DNA of 64,000 bases from Lactobacillus laiwuensis (GCF_019972835.1 NZ_BPPB01000005.1:1-64000); one strand, 5' to 3'. Counted from the stretch's first letter, positions 55,096 through 63,605 are shown. The notes: a model not told the origin generated them from the sequence alone. Numbers and translations are program-made.

Positions 55096-55125
55096 GCAGT
55101 TCGTCTTTTTCAATAAACGAGCTGC
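55096..55125 (+). terminator. Terminator of the fucosidase-PTS operon
   Basis: A 9-bp stem (55096-55104 with 55117-55125, one wobble) is followed by TTTTT. Confidence 0.75.
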
Positions 55126-55146
55126 TTTTTATATGAAATATAAACA

Positions 55147-56718
55147 CTAAATATAATTATTAAAGTCAATTACAGCATCATAACGCTTTAACTCTGCTGG
55201 CTCATAATGGTGAATAACCTCAATGAAAGTGAAGTTAGACGCAAACAAGTAGTCATGAATTGCCTGAGAAGTTGCCTTGTCCAATGATGCATTGACTTCG
55301 TCCAGTAATAAAATTGGTCGTTTGGCTAAGATAGCCCTTGCCAGTTCAATTCGTGCTAATTGTCCACCGGATAATTGGTCCGCATTATCACCTAATTGAT
55401 AGTCAAAACCTTTTTCTTTAACCAGCTGTCCCAGTTCTAAATGATCACAAACTTCCGTAACTTCTTCTAAGGGGAGGTCTGCACCCAAAGTAAGATTAAA
55501 CCACAATGAGTCGGCAAAGATGACCGCGCTTTGGCTTGAATATGCAAACAAATTAGTAAAAGTACCAGGTTTAACGGCCTTTTGATTAAGCAACTCTTCT
55601 TGTGCCTGACCATAATCACCATACATTAAATATTGGAGCATGGTGGATTTACCAGAGCCAGATGGTCCAATTACCGCAACCTTTTGTCCTTTTGCAACTG
55701 CAAAATTAATTTGACTAGCTAATTCTTTATCCTGCCGTTTTAAAGTCAGATTTTTCACTTCTAATTGCTTAAAGTCATCAGTAGCAACACCGTTTTGCGG
55801 TTTTTGCTCACCTTTAGCAATAAACTGATTGATCTTGTTAACGATACCCTTAGTGGTAGATAAATTGTTTCGTTCATTTAAAATTTGCAGGATAGGATTA
55901 ACAAAAGAGTTAGAAAGCTGAGTGATGGCAAATAATGCTCCTAATGTTATTTGACCATTGACTACCAATAATGTCCCAAAAGCAAATGGTAGTAAAAAGG
56001 CACTGGCAATCGCGATAATATTAAGGTAGGTATTAGTATTATTATTCAGCACATTCATTTTGGCCAGTTTTTCTTCCAGACGTTCAACCGCACGCTTATT
56101 TTGTTTAACAGCATTGTCTTGCTTGCCGTATAAATTAAAAGTTCCAGTGCCAGCTAAAATATTTTTGGTTTGGCTGACATACTTGTCGTTAGCCTTAGTC
56201 CAATCACCTGAAGCCTTTTGAATTGGTTTTTGAAAAAAGTTGGACACGATTGTAGGGATTGCTGAGCCCACGAAATAAATCAAGGTAACAAACCAATTTA
56301 AATATAAAGCATAACCCAGCGCCAAAATAACGGTATAAGTATAGATCAGAATTTCAATTTCAGCTTCATAACGATTAGTTTCTAATAACTTAAAGTCGTT
56401 GGTTAAAAAACCTAAATTAGCACTATCTTCTTCTTTATTTAGCAGCATCCCTTTCAGCACTTTAGATCTCAACTTAGTGTTAATCTGCTTAACTGCATCG
56501 GTTTTTAAGTAATTAAATAGTAAGCCTGAAATTAATATTATAGTCAACGCTACTATGATCTGCGTTACTAAAGAAGGTAAGACTGAAAATTGTCTCTTAG
56601 TTGCCATATTGATCAAATTGCTAAGCATATAAGCAGCAAAGATATTCAAAGTACTGTATATCAAACCGAAAACATTGAGCCAAAAGAATTTTAAATGTGA
56701 ATAGTTATGGTAAATCAT
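55147..56718 (-). CDS. ABC exporter half-transporter (TMD-NBD)
   Basis: A 523-residue fused permease-ATPase with about six helices in residues 10-290. The ATPase domain has Walker A GPSGSGKST, signature LSGGQLARIELARAIL and Walker B ILLLDEVNASLD (Val after the catalytic Glu). It is a likely paralogue of the exporter at 35937-37535, but has no linked Rgg gene. GGGAG precedes the ATG. Substrate unknown. Confidence 0.85.
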   Translation of the reverse strand: MIYHNYSHLKFFWLNVFGLIYSTLNIFAAYMLSNLINMATKRQFSVLPSLVTQIIVALTIILISGLLFNYLKTDAVKQINTKLRSKVLKGMLLNKEEDSANLGFLTNDFKLLETNRYEAEIEILIYTYTVILALGYALYLNWFVTLIYFVGSAIPTIVSNFFQKPIQKASGDWTKANDKYVSQTKNILAGTGTFNLYGKQDNAVKQNKRAVERLEEKLAKMNVLNNNTNTYLNIIAIASAFLLPFAFGTLLVVNGQITLGALFAITQLSNSFVNPILQILNERNNLSTTKGIVNKINQFIAKGEQKPQNGVATDDFKQLEVKNLTLKRQDKELASQINFAVAKGQKVAVIGPSGSGKSTMLQYLMYGDYGQAQEELLNQKAVKPGTFTNLFAYSSQSAVIFADSLWFNLTLGADLPLEEVTEVCDHLELGQLVKEKGFDYQLGDNADQLSGGQLARIELARAILAKRPILLLDEVNASLDKATSQAIHDYLFASNFTFIEVIHHYEPAELKRYDAVIDFNNYI

Positions 56719-56905
56719 TATTTTTCTCCCTCAGTTTTGTTAATAATTTTTTCATTCATTAAAGATGATAAATTAATTAAACTTGAGAAGAACCGTGATT
56801 ACAATACTATTTAACTAAGAGGTCACTATCAGGAAAGCAAGTGGGACAAATTTTATACTAAAATACAGGGTCGCTCGGATTTTATTCAGCAGTATTTATG
56901 CCTCA

Positions 56906-57364
56906 TCAGTTTCTAAGTTCATTGGTAATACCTATAATTATTTCGATTAATAATAATAAGTTCCATAAGACGCTTAAAGTAGCGGCAATGGTTGTCAATA
57001 TTATGACCAGTGTCGTAAAGCCTTGAGCTTCATACATGAACGCTGCGCTAGTTATAAAGACCAGGCTCAGAATATAAATTAACCAGTTAGCTATTTTATA
57101 CATTTGGTGATCGGTTTTCACTGCAATAAACTCATCACGCTCGTCTTCATCATCTTTATCTGTACCCACAGTTTTGGCTTTATAATAAAGATAAAAAGCA
57201 AAACTAATAGCAAAAACTGCATAAATAATATTTTTCGGTATATCGGTTTGCCTGCGGTGCTGCAGAGCCTCTAAACTGATCAGCACTAACTCAAGAAGTG
57301 CTAAAAATGTAAAAAAGCATGCTGCGAAATAATATTTGATCTTTCTTTTCTTATTCTTCTTCAT
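56906..57364 (-). CDS. Four-helix membrane protein coupled to an XRE regulator
   Basis: A 152-residue protein with four membrane helices in two pairs, separated by an acidic linker (GTDKDDEDERDEFI). The plan resembles small DUF2178-like or DUF3169-like proteins that accompany compact XRE regulators. Its start overlaps the end of the regulator gene by 14 nt, so the two are co-translated. Function unknown. Confidence 0.7.
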   Translation of the reverse strand: MKKNKKRKIKYYFAACFFTFLALLELVLISLEALQHRRQTDIPKNIIYAVFAISFAFYLYYKAKTVGTDKDDEDERDEFIAVKTDHQMYKIANWLIYILSLVFITSAAFMYEAQGFTTLVIILTTIAATLSVLWNLLLLIEIIIGITNELRN

Positions 57365-57566
57365 TTTCTATATATTCCTGTAAACAAAATAAGGTTTCAA
57401 TATCGGTCCTAAAAACTTGCGCTAGTTTATATGCCAAGATGAGCGAGGGTTTGTATTTACCTTTTTCTACTGAGATAATCGTTCTTTCAGTGACACCCAC
57501 TTTAGCGGCAAGTTCACGCTGCGTTAAGTGCAGCTTTTTTCTATTTTCTTTAACTAAATTTTTGAT
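57351..57566 (-). CDS. Small XRE-family regulator with non-canonical start codon
   Basis: About 71 residues forming a complete XRE helix-turn-helix (KENRKKLHLTQRELAAKVG, ERTIISVEKGKYKPSLIL) of the short YozG-like type. No ATG, GTG or TTG lies in frame upstream. The likely start is ATC at 57566, 5 nt after AGGTG, or ATT at 57569. The homologous family normally begins MKNxxKELR, which matches a start at ATC. It overlaps the membrane protein gene by 14 nt. Confidence 0.7.
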   Translation of the reverse strand: MKNLVKENRKKLHLTQRELAAKVGVTERTIISVEKGKYKPSLILAYKLAQVFRTDIETLFCLQEYIENEEE

Positions 57567-57583
57567 AATCTCACCTTCTTAAC

Positions 57584-57619
57584 AATATGAAGTTGGCTTC
57601 ATGTAGTTAACTTCATATT
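57584..57619 (-). promoter_or_regulatory. Inverted repeat upstream of the XRE regulator
   Basis: Perfect 11-bp arms AATATGAAGTT (57584-57594) and AACTTCATATT (57609-57619) lie 17 bp from the regulator's start. A further GAAG/CTTC element is in the spacer. This is a probable autoregulatory operator. Confidence 0.6.
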
Positions 57620-57636
57620 TTATTACAGTAAAAGAA

Positions 57637-57662
57637 AAAAGCCAAGCAAAAACTTGGTTTTT
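57637..57662 (-). terminator. Terminator of the 2-hydroxyacid dehydrogenase gene
   Basis: CCAAG / CTTGG (57642-57646 with 57653-57657) flanked by A- and T-runs, 30 bp past the leftward stop. Confidence 0.65.
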
Positions 57663-57691
57663 ATTCATGATTATTTTTACTAATTAAAAAA

Positions 57692-58648
57692 TTACTTATT
57701 AACTTGGTTTAATGGCTTATGATCCCGTAAATATGAAATGAGATTTTGTGAAGCCTCAGCAGCAATATTCGTGCGGGCAGACAGTGTTCCTGAACCTGCA
57801 TGAGGTGACAAAATTACATTATCTAGTTCGCATAAAGCTTGTGGTACTTGAGGTTCAGTTTCATAAACATCTAAACCTGCTCCAGCAATGTCCCCATTTT
57901 GCAATGCGGCAATTAAATCATTTTGTTTAATCAGCTTACCTCGAGCAACATTGATAATATAAGCTGTCTTTTTCATTTGCTTAAATACTTGAGCATCGAA
58001 AACGCCAGTCGTAGAAGGGGTTGCCGGGGCGTGCAGGGTAATCACATCTGCTGTTTTAACAAGAGTAGCAAAATCGACATAATGAACATTCTTTTTTGCT
58101 TCTTCTTGAGAACTTAGCTGATGTCTGTTATGGTAGATAACTTTCATGCCAAAGACTTGAGCGTACTTGGCTACTTCAGAGCCGATACGCCCCATACCGT
58201 AAATACCAAGCGTTTTTCCCTGGAGTCCCGTCCCCATATTTTCCGGTTTAGAAACATCAACCCATTTTTCAGCGCGAATGGTTTTATCATAAAAATGCAA
58301 ACGTCTCATAGTTGCTAGAATTAGGGCAAAAGTCATTTCAGCGGTGGGAATAAGAACGCTTTTAGGACAATTGGCAACAACAATTCCTTTTTGCTTTGCA
58401 TAGTCAATGTCTATTTTGTCATAGCCAACGCCACTAGCAGAAATAATTTTCAAGTTAGTGCCGGCATCAATTAATTCACGGTCAGCCTGTGTCCCCATGA
58501 GTATCAGACCTTCATATTCAGATAGATGTGCTAAAACCCAAGCTCTACCTTCTTTTTCTGGTTTACGGGTCACAGCAAAGTTTTTTCTTAACTCCGTTAA
58601 ACCAGCTTCTGGCATTCTCCCTGTTACCAAAACTTTTATGTTACTCAT
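57692..58648 (-). CDS. D-2-hydroxyacid dehydrogenase (glyoxylate/hydroxypyruvate reductase-like)
   Basis: A 318-residue NAD(P)-dependent enzyme. It has the Rossmann motif YGMGRIGSEVA, catalytic Arg in NVARGKLI, Glu in DVYETEP and His in SPHAGSGT. It belongs to the same superfamily as ldhD but to the glyoxylate/hydroxypyruvate reductase branch. The substrate is uncertain. It is transcribed alone. Confidence 0.87.
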   Translation of the reverse strand: MSNIKVLVTGRMPEAGLTELRKNFAVTRKPEKEGRAWVLAHLSEYEGLILMGTQADRELIDAGTNLKIISASGVGYDKIDIDYAKQKGIVVANCPKSVLIPTAEMTFALILATMRRLHFYDKTIRAEKWVDVSKPENMGTGLQGKTLGIYGMGRIGSEVAKYAQVFGMKVIYHNRHQLSSQEEAKKNVHYVDFATLVKTADVITLHAPATPSTTGVFDAQVFKQMKKTAYIINVARGKLIKQNDLIAALQNGDIAGAGLDVYETEPQVPQALCELDNVILSPHAGSGTLSARTNIAAEASQNLISYLRDHKPLNQVNK

Positions 58649-58763
58649 ATTCTAACCCTCCCTTAGTTTGTAAGCTTTTTTCTCTAGATTGATCATTATC
58701 TAAAAAGCTTTAAATTGAATTTTCACGTTAATGTTAATTATACTTTAGTATTTGTCTTTCATC

Positions 58764-58796
58764 AAAAAAGCCTGACAATATTTAAATCTTGTCAGG
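58764..58796 (-). terminator. Terminator of the small membrane protein gene
   Basis: A perfect 8-bp stem CCTGACAA / TTGTCAGG (58771-58778 with 58789-58796). The A-run at 58764-58769 forms the U-tract of the leftward transcript. Confidence 0.75.
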
Positions 58797-58938
58797 TATT
58801 TTCTCTTGTATATTTTCTGTTATATTTATTACTTGCAGTGGCACTTTTTTAGAAATGTGTGCAAGATTTTTAAAAAGACTATTAGTAACTACATATATAA
58901 TTTGACCTTATTTAATGATGCCATAATCTTTTTTAATT

Positions 58939-59154
58939 TTATTTATCTTGCGTTAACTTAAGAATTGCACTGACGGCTGATGCTGCAATAGCTGCTACAA
59001 TCAACCAGCCAAGGGCATTTCGCGGTCTGTTATATGTAATAATCGGTCCCATACTCCATAATTGATTCTTAGTGATGGCTACTACAAAAATGCCAATCAC
59101 GACAAGCCACAAAACAATTGCTAACACCATAGTTAGTCTTTGAATATTTTTCAT
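58939..59154 (-). CDS. Small two-helix membrane protein
   Basis: About 71 residues with two membrane helices (MVLAIVLWLVVIGIFVV and LGWLIVAAIAASAVSAIL) and a short loop between. AGGAG lies 9 nt before the ATG at 59154; the longer frame to 59172 starts upstream of that site. I do not recognise the family. Confidence 0.65.
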   Translation of the reverse strand: MKNIQRLTMVLAIVLWLVVIGIFVVAITKNQLWSMGPIITYNRPRNALGWLIVAAIAASAVSAILKLTQDK

Positions 59155-59400
59155 TATTATTTTCTCCTGCATAAAAAATTATTTTGACTATTTTTCTAGC
59201 ATCACGTACTGGACTTATATCTGTTTTAGCACAAAGCAGGAGTTAATTTTCTTAAAAAATACTTAATTTATAGTATATAAATTTTTGCTTGTTTGCCTAA
59301 ATCTATATTCAACTTACTAACAGAATGATCCATTGCGCACATAAATGAGCTGGTCAAAGCTAAAAATATCAGTACTATTTTTTATTATTAATGGGCAGTA

Positions 59401-59406
59401 TATAAT
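59401..59406 (+). promoter_or_regulatory. -10 element of the secreted-protein gene
   Basis: A perfect TATAAT, 32 bp before the ATG at 59438. It also argues against the longer reading frame from 59345. Confidence 0.55.
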
Positions 59407-59437
59407 GGACAGTAGTAGTAATAATTGGGAGGTAAAA

Positions 59438-59986
59438 ATGAAATTTAAGAAAAAAATCATTACATTATTAGCACTAATTAGTGTGGTTGCCGGTTTTGGT
59501 ATAGCGCATAATTCTGTAAGTACTGTGCAAGCAAAAACCAATACAACCACTTTTCCCAAAAAGATGCGTGGAACCTGGTACGCTTATTTCAATAAGAAGA
59601 AAATCTTGAAAAAGACTTTTACTAAAAATAAGGAAATCACTTACGATACAAAGGGCAAACACATACGCTACTTACACAAACAACCTAAAGTTTTTCCTGA
59701 ATCTAGTAAAAAGAATAGAAATTGGATTTATCGTTCTGAAACCACAAAAGTTAAAGGTCATACGTGGTACGGCATAAACAGGATAACCATGCAACCAGAC
59801 TCAACAGGCGAATACTACAGTGTAGCCAAGTTAAAAGGAAATTCGGTTTTGGGATATGCTATCGCACATGGAGACACTTTTGAAAGTGAAGACGTTCATT
59901 GGTATCGCAGCCCCAAATTAGCTAAAAAGTTCAAAAAAACTCACTATAAAGACTTTGACTTTAAAATCGTCTATAATTTAGATTAA
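59438..59986 (+). CDS. Secreted basic protein of unknown function
   Basis: A 182-residue protein with a signal peptide (residues 1 to about 31, cleavage after VQA). The mature part is lysine-rich, starting with PKKMRGTWYAYFNKKK and containing several Trp-Tyr pairs. Similar small secreted proteins are common in lactobacilli but have no established role. GGGAGG precedes the ATG. It is monocistronic, with a bidirectional terminator downstream. Confidence 0.72.
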   Translation: MKFKKKIITLLALISVVAGFGIAHNSVSTVQAKTNTTTFPKKMRGTWYAYFNKKKILKKTFTKNKEITYDTKGKHIRYLHKQPKVFPESSKKNRNWIYRSETTKVKGHTWYGINRITMQPDSTGEYYSVAKLKGNSVLGYAIAHGDTFESEDVHWYRSPKLAKKFKKTHYKDFDFKIVYNLD

Positions 59987-60010
59987 TGATTTAAAACTAC
60001 TAACAAAAAG

Positions 60011-60047
60011 CAGTTAGAAGTAATTCCTGTGTTATTATTTCTAACTG
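60011..60047 (+). terminator. Bidirectional terminator
   Basis: A perfect 9-bp stem CAGTTAGAA / TTCTAACTG (60011-60019 with 60039-60047) flanked by A- and T-runs. It lies between the secreted-protein gene and the converging RpiR gene. Confidence 0.75.
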
Positions 60048-60070
60048 TTTTATTATGCTTGATATAAAAT

Positions 60071-60790
60071 TTATTGTCCTGTAGTGTTTAGCGCCCGCGA
60101 TAATCGTTCAAGCAAATACACAACTGGAACCTGAGTAGTTAAATTAATAGTTTGGCCGATAATTTTAAATTCTAGATGATAAGCAAAGTTTAAATCCGAC
60201 AAATGCGCAATCGTATTATCTTCATTATTAGTAATACTGACAATTGTTGCACCTAATTGCCGAAAATTTTTTACCTGATCAATAGTCGGCTGACCCTCAC
60301 CACTTACTGAGAGCACAATAACAGTTTTACCATGAAATAAATCCCGGCTTAGCTCTACTGGATAATAGGGATCACCAATTGCAAAAGCATTTCGCCCATT
60401 ATTAACAAACTGGCGGGCACCATATTCACACAAGTCACCAGAGGATCCTATTCCAAAAAAGATAAAATCTTTTGTCTTGCTGGCAATTTTTTTGAAATCA
60501 GCAATCTTTTGGTCATAATCGGTTAAAAAATCTTGCGAAAAATAATATTGTGCCTGATAAGTAATATCATCAACTACTTTATTTCTGTTCAACTCTTCTT
60601 TAATTTTATTTTGTAAATCGTAATAATGTTTATAGCCCAAAGCTTTTAAGGTTCGTACTACAGAAGCAGGTGAAACAGACAGAATGCCAGCAAGCTCACG
60701 TAAAGTAATATCTTTTACTTTCCTTTTATTAGCTACAATATAATTGTATATTTGCAATTGTGTTGCTGTCAGTTTCTGCTTTGTATGCAT
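60071..60790 (-). CDS. RpiR-family regulator with SIS domain
   Basis: A 239-residue regulator. The N-terminal HTH_6 domain (TATQLQIYNYIVANKRKVKD, SVSPASVVRTLKALGY) is followed by a SIS sugar-phosphate-binding domain (IFFGIGSSGDL, VIVLSVSGEGQPTIDQVK). It lies 27 bp after the PTS gene. It probably binds TGAAAC...GTTTCA sites at the operon promoter in response to a sugar phosphate. Confidence 0.85.
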   Translation of the reverse strand: MHTKQKLTATQLQIYNYIVANKRKVKDITLRELAGILSVSPASVVRTLKALGYKHYYDLQNKIKEELNRNKVVDDITYQAQYYFSQDFLTDYDQKIADFKKIASKTKDFIFFGIGSSGDLCEYGARQFVNNGRNAFAIGDPYYPVELSRDLFHGKTVIVLSVSGEGQPTIDQVKNFRQLGATIVSITNNEDNTIAHLSDLNFAYHLEFKIIGQTINLTTQVPVVYLLERLSRALNTTGQ

Positions 60791-60817
60791 TTTTATACCT
60801 CAATTTAGATTTTTAAT

Positions 60818-62122
60818 TTAAGCCTTTGCCTGCTCCATTTCTTTTTCAGCTTTTAGTTTAGCATTATCCATACTCTTAAAGAAGCCATAATATATCAATG
60901 TATCCATTACGATGTTAAACAATTGCATCACTCCGCCGGAAATATGTCCCGTAGAAAGAATTCCGGATAAAATTGGCGGTGTTGTCCAAGGTGGATATAT
61001 TCCAATCGTTTTAGCTACCCAGCCCATTTTCATTGCAGTGTAAGTTGCAATGATATTGGCCATTGGCGCTAAGATAAACGGAATAATGATACGGTAATTT
61101 AATACAATAGGTGTACCAAAGACCACCGGCTCGTTAATGTTAAAAATAGCTGGACCGATTGAAATTTTCCCCAGTGCCTTCATTTCCTGGTCTTTAGCAA
61201 CAAAAACCATCAAAATAACAAAACCGAGTGTAGCACCACAACCACCTATTCGGACAAAATTATCAAAAAAAGTTTTGGTAATAATATTAGGAAGAGGCTT
61301 GTTGGCCTTAAAAGCCGTGTAGTTTACGCTTAATGCAGCATATAATACTGGGTCAATAACACCAGAAATTGCGTTAGCACCATGAATACCAAAGAACCAT
61401 AGTATACATACTACTAATTCAATTACGATCGCACCGCCTAAAGTATTGGTAACTTTGCTCATTGGTGCTTGTAAGAAGAAAGTAATCACATTTGGGATGC
61501 TCTTCATTGGAGTAGCTTCAACTCCAAGTCTGATTAACCAAACTACAAATAATGAGATTGCTCCCGGAAATAGTGCAGCAAATGAATTGCTTACGGCTGG
61601 CGGGACAGAATCTGGCATTTTAAAGACCAAATTTTTATGCATCAACCAAACATACAAGTCAGTAACAAATAACCCAACTAGCAATGCGGTAAATAACCCT
61701 GATGAATCAAATTGATTCAGAGGGATTAGCAATCCGCCATCTTTTCCAACTTGCATTGGAATTGTTAAGATAAAAGCTCCTATCGCTACAATCATTGCTG
61801 AAAATGGATCAATATTTTTATAGCTTCTAGCCAAACTGTATGAAATACCGGCTACAGCCACTAACCCCATAATATGAAATGATGCATTGGTAATATACTG
61901 TACTACATTAGACCAATTTGGGCCGAAAATACTGGCCATGAAGTCCAAATAGCCTTTAACGGGAAATTGACCAATAATCATAAAAATTGAACCAATAATG
62001 ATCATTGGTACAGCTGCTGTCATACCATCACGCAATGCTACCATGTGTCTGGCACTAGATATTTTGTTAAAAAAAGGAATCAATTTTTCGTTAAGAAAAT
62101 TATTTTCTTTTTTCTCAGACAT
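60818..62122 (-). CDS. PTS lactose/cellobiose-family EIIC (orphan)
   Basis: A 434-residue permease with about ten helices. It has the EIIC(Cel) landmarks MVALRDGMTAAVPMIIIGS near the start, KMPDSVPPAVSNSFAALFPG and FNINEPVVFGTPIVLN. No IIA or IIB gene lies nearby, so it must borrow subunits, possibly those of the fucosidase operon about 6 kb away. The ATG at 62122 has AGGAG 8 nt upstream. It is cotranscribed with the RpiR gene. Confidence 0.88.
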   Translation of the reverse strand: MSEKKENNFLNEKLIPFFNKISSARHMVALRDGMTAAVPMIIIGSIFMIIGQFPVKGYLDFMASIFGPNWSNVVQYITNASFHIMGLVAVAGISYSLARSYKNIDPFSAMIVAIGAFILTIPMQVGKDGGLLIPLNQFDSSGLFTALLVGLFVTDLYVWLMHKNLVFKMPDSVPPAVSNSFAALFPGAISLFVVWLIRLGVEATPMKSIPNVITFFLQAPMSKVTNTLGGAIVIELVVCILWFFGIHGANAISGVIDPVLYAALSVNYTAFKANKPLPNIITKTFFDNFVRIGGCGATLGFVILMVFVAKDQEMKALGKISIGPAIFNINEPVVFGTPIVLNYRIIIPFILAPMANIIATYTAMKMGWVAKTIGIYPPWTTPPILSGILSTGHISGGVMQLFNIVMDTLIYYGFFKSMDNAKLKAEKEMEQAKA

Positions 62123-62157
62123 TTTCCTCACTCCTACTACTAGTTTAAAAGCAATTA

Positions 62158-62171
62158 TGCAATCGCTTACA
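62158..62171 (-). promoter_or_regulatory. cre-like site of the orphan PTS operon
   Basis: On the minus strand TGTAAGCGATTGCA matches the cre consensus at 13 of 14 positions, just downstream of the promoter. Confidence 0.65.
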
Positions 62172-62175
62172 TATA

Positions 62176-62204
62176 AATATAATCATTTTGTTTCAAAAAG
62201 TCAA
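62176..62204 (-). promoter_or_regulatory. Promoter of the orphan PTS-RpiR operon
   Basis: Minus-strand TTGACT (62199-62204), a 17-nt spacer and TATATT (62176-62181). A GAAAC half-site lies inside the spacer. Confidence 0.75.
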
Positions 62205-62212
62205 CTTTTTTA

Positions 62213-62226
62213 TGAAACATGTTTCA
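62213..62226. promoter_or_regulatory. RpiR operator, perfect 14-bp palindrome
   Basis: TGAAACA / TGTTTCA is a perfect dyad ending 9 bp upstream of the -35. This location suits activation by the RpiR regulator. Confidence 0.65.
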
Positions 62227-62299
62227 AAAAGGCTCTAAAAACTTAATAATTATGGCTCGCAAAAAATTATAGAGTTTAAATGAATGATATTTATATTTT

Positions 62300-62485
62300 C
62301 ATATTTTCACTATTAAGCATGCTTGAGATTTTAATTTTTTCTAATTCGTTTTTGGCGGCATTATTTCCTATGAACTGCAGCTGTAGCCACCGGCTGTTTA
62401 ACAACTTTTCAAGACAAAAAAATCTGTTTTTTACATTGCTTAAGGCTCTTCTGCCTTCTACAGCAATTCTTGCACAAGACTAATT
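62300..62485 (-). pseudogene. Possible broken small gene
   Basis: On the minus strand a TATAAT is followed at once by ATG and a 27-codon cysteine-rich frame (MNKLVLCKNCCRRQK...). Another register remains open for about 58 codons over the same stretch (ending NELEKIKISSMLN...). A frameshifted, decayed gene would explain this, but I cannot name a family. The bases could equally be non-coding. Confidence 0.2.
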
Positions 62486-62514
62486 TATTCATATTATAGT
62501 ATTGGATATGAAAA

Positions 62515-62540
62515 AAGAGGCCTTGTAAACAAGACCTCTT
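62515..62540. terminator. Terminator-like hairpin
   Basis: Stem AAGAGGCCTTGT / ACAAGACCTCTT (62515-62526 with 62529-62540, one mismatch) preceded by an A-run. It could stop leftward transcription from the toxin-antitoxin operon. Confidence 0.5.
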
Positions 62541-62628
62541 CTCTGAATTTCAAGCAGCCTCTTTTAAGGCGGTTAGCTCAGTTATATGTTAAGCAAAAGA
62601 CTGATACTACAACTCAATAAATGTATTG

Positions 62629-62649
62629 AGCCCCAAATTAGGACACTTA
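62629..62649. repeat. Isolated IS-end-like sequence
   Basis: TGAGCCCCAAATTAGGACAC resembles the outer end of the decayed element at 49.4 kb (TGAGCCCCAAAAGTTGGACA inverted) with one gap. It may be a solo terminal repeat left by an IS3-type element. Confidence 0.35.
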
Positions 62650-62668
62650 TTATTTGTTTTTTCTTAAA

Positions 62669-63592
62669 CTATTCTTCTACTCCTCGTTTAAATGAATCAA
62701 AAATCAACTGATCTTTAATTATCTCTCGATCAGGAGTTAAATCCCATGGTGATCCGGGCTGATGAGTTTGCTTACTTAATCGAGCAGCATTGTAATTAAT
62801 GTAATCCTCATTAACCTTATCTAGTAAATCTGCAATCTCACCATCTTTAGAAACCAGATTGTAGTCATCCATGGCCTCTTTGTCTGGTTTACCAATATCT
62901 AAAACACGCTTACCATTAAACTTTTTATGTACTTCAGTTATTACTGGACCATATTGTAAATGAATAATAGGAGAAGAAAACAGTCTACTTCTAGTTTTAG
63001 CTAAAAATCTACCATATGAAAAATAGAGAAGCTTATTGACTTTCATTTGCGTTAATGGATCAATATTCAAATCATTATCCCGCTCAAAATAATTTTCAAC
63101 TCGAAACCAATTGGCTAACTGTACAGCAGTGAATCTAGGATGCTCAGTTTGTGATTCCACAACACTATCACTATGGTTCAAATAAGAATTAACCTTTGCT
63201 ATCAATTCATCAGAATATTTATTCTTCTCATCAGAAATATATTGTTTAAGTACATTATCGCTTTTTATGAGAGCTTTTAACAACCTATTATTAGCCTTTG
63301 TTGGAAATGCACCCGCTTCGTAAAGAGCAATCGTATTTGGACTCAATCCGGTTAATTCTGCTAAATTACGTTGTGTTAAACCAACTTTAGCTCGATATTG
63401 TTTTATTTCTTTTGGTGACAATAAACCCATTTCGTCACGATATTTTTGACGGGCAATTTCAGCAGCTTGATCATCTAATGCCTTATCTGGAATCAGTTCA
63501 TTGGTTTTACTGTCAAAAAGAGCTGGTGCTGTTACTGTATACTTATGTCCATCAATAGTATAAATAGTAGTGAAATCCTTTTGGTAAGCCAT
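62669..63592 (-). CDS. Antitoxin: HTH plus Panacea (DUF4065) domain
   Basis: A 307-residue protein. The N-terminus (about 1-60) is MqsA-like but without obvious zinc cysteines. An XRE helix-turn-helix follows (IKQYRAKVGLTQRNLAELTG, SPNTIALYEAG). A C-terminal Panacea/DUF4065 domain spans about 145-290 (KVNKLLYFSYGRFLAKT, LQYGPVITEVHKKF). The Panacea domain is a known toxin-neutralising module. GGAGG precedes the ATG at 63592. It follows the toxin gene by 13 bp. Confidence 0.8.
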   Translation of the reverse strand: MAYQKDFTTIYTIDGHKYTVTAPALFDSKTNELIPDKALDDQAAEIARQKYRDEMGLLSPKEIKQYRAKVGLTQRNLAELTGLSPNTIALYEAGAFPTKANNRLLKALIKSDNVLKQYISDEKNKYSDELIAKVNSYLNHSDSVVESQTEHPRFTAVQLANWFRVENYFERDNDLNIDPLTQMKVNKLLYFSYGRFLAKTRSRLFSSPIIHLQYGPVITEVHKKFNGKRVLDIGKPDKEAMDDYNLVSKDGEIADLLDKVNEDYINYNAARLSKQTHQPGSPWDLTPDREIIKDQLIFDSFKRGVEE

Positions 63593-63605
63593 ATAAACCC
63601 CTCCT

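Noticed and set aside
62280-62483. 67-codon rightward frame
   Set aside because: No ribosome site, and composition typical of random AT-rich sequence.
62570-62640. tRNA-like stretch (GGTTAGCTCAGTTA)
   Set aside because: Only the D-arm-like string fits; no acceptor stem, anticodon stem or T-arm could be paired.
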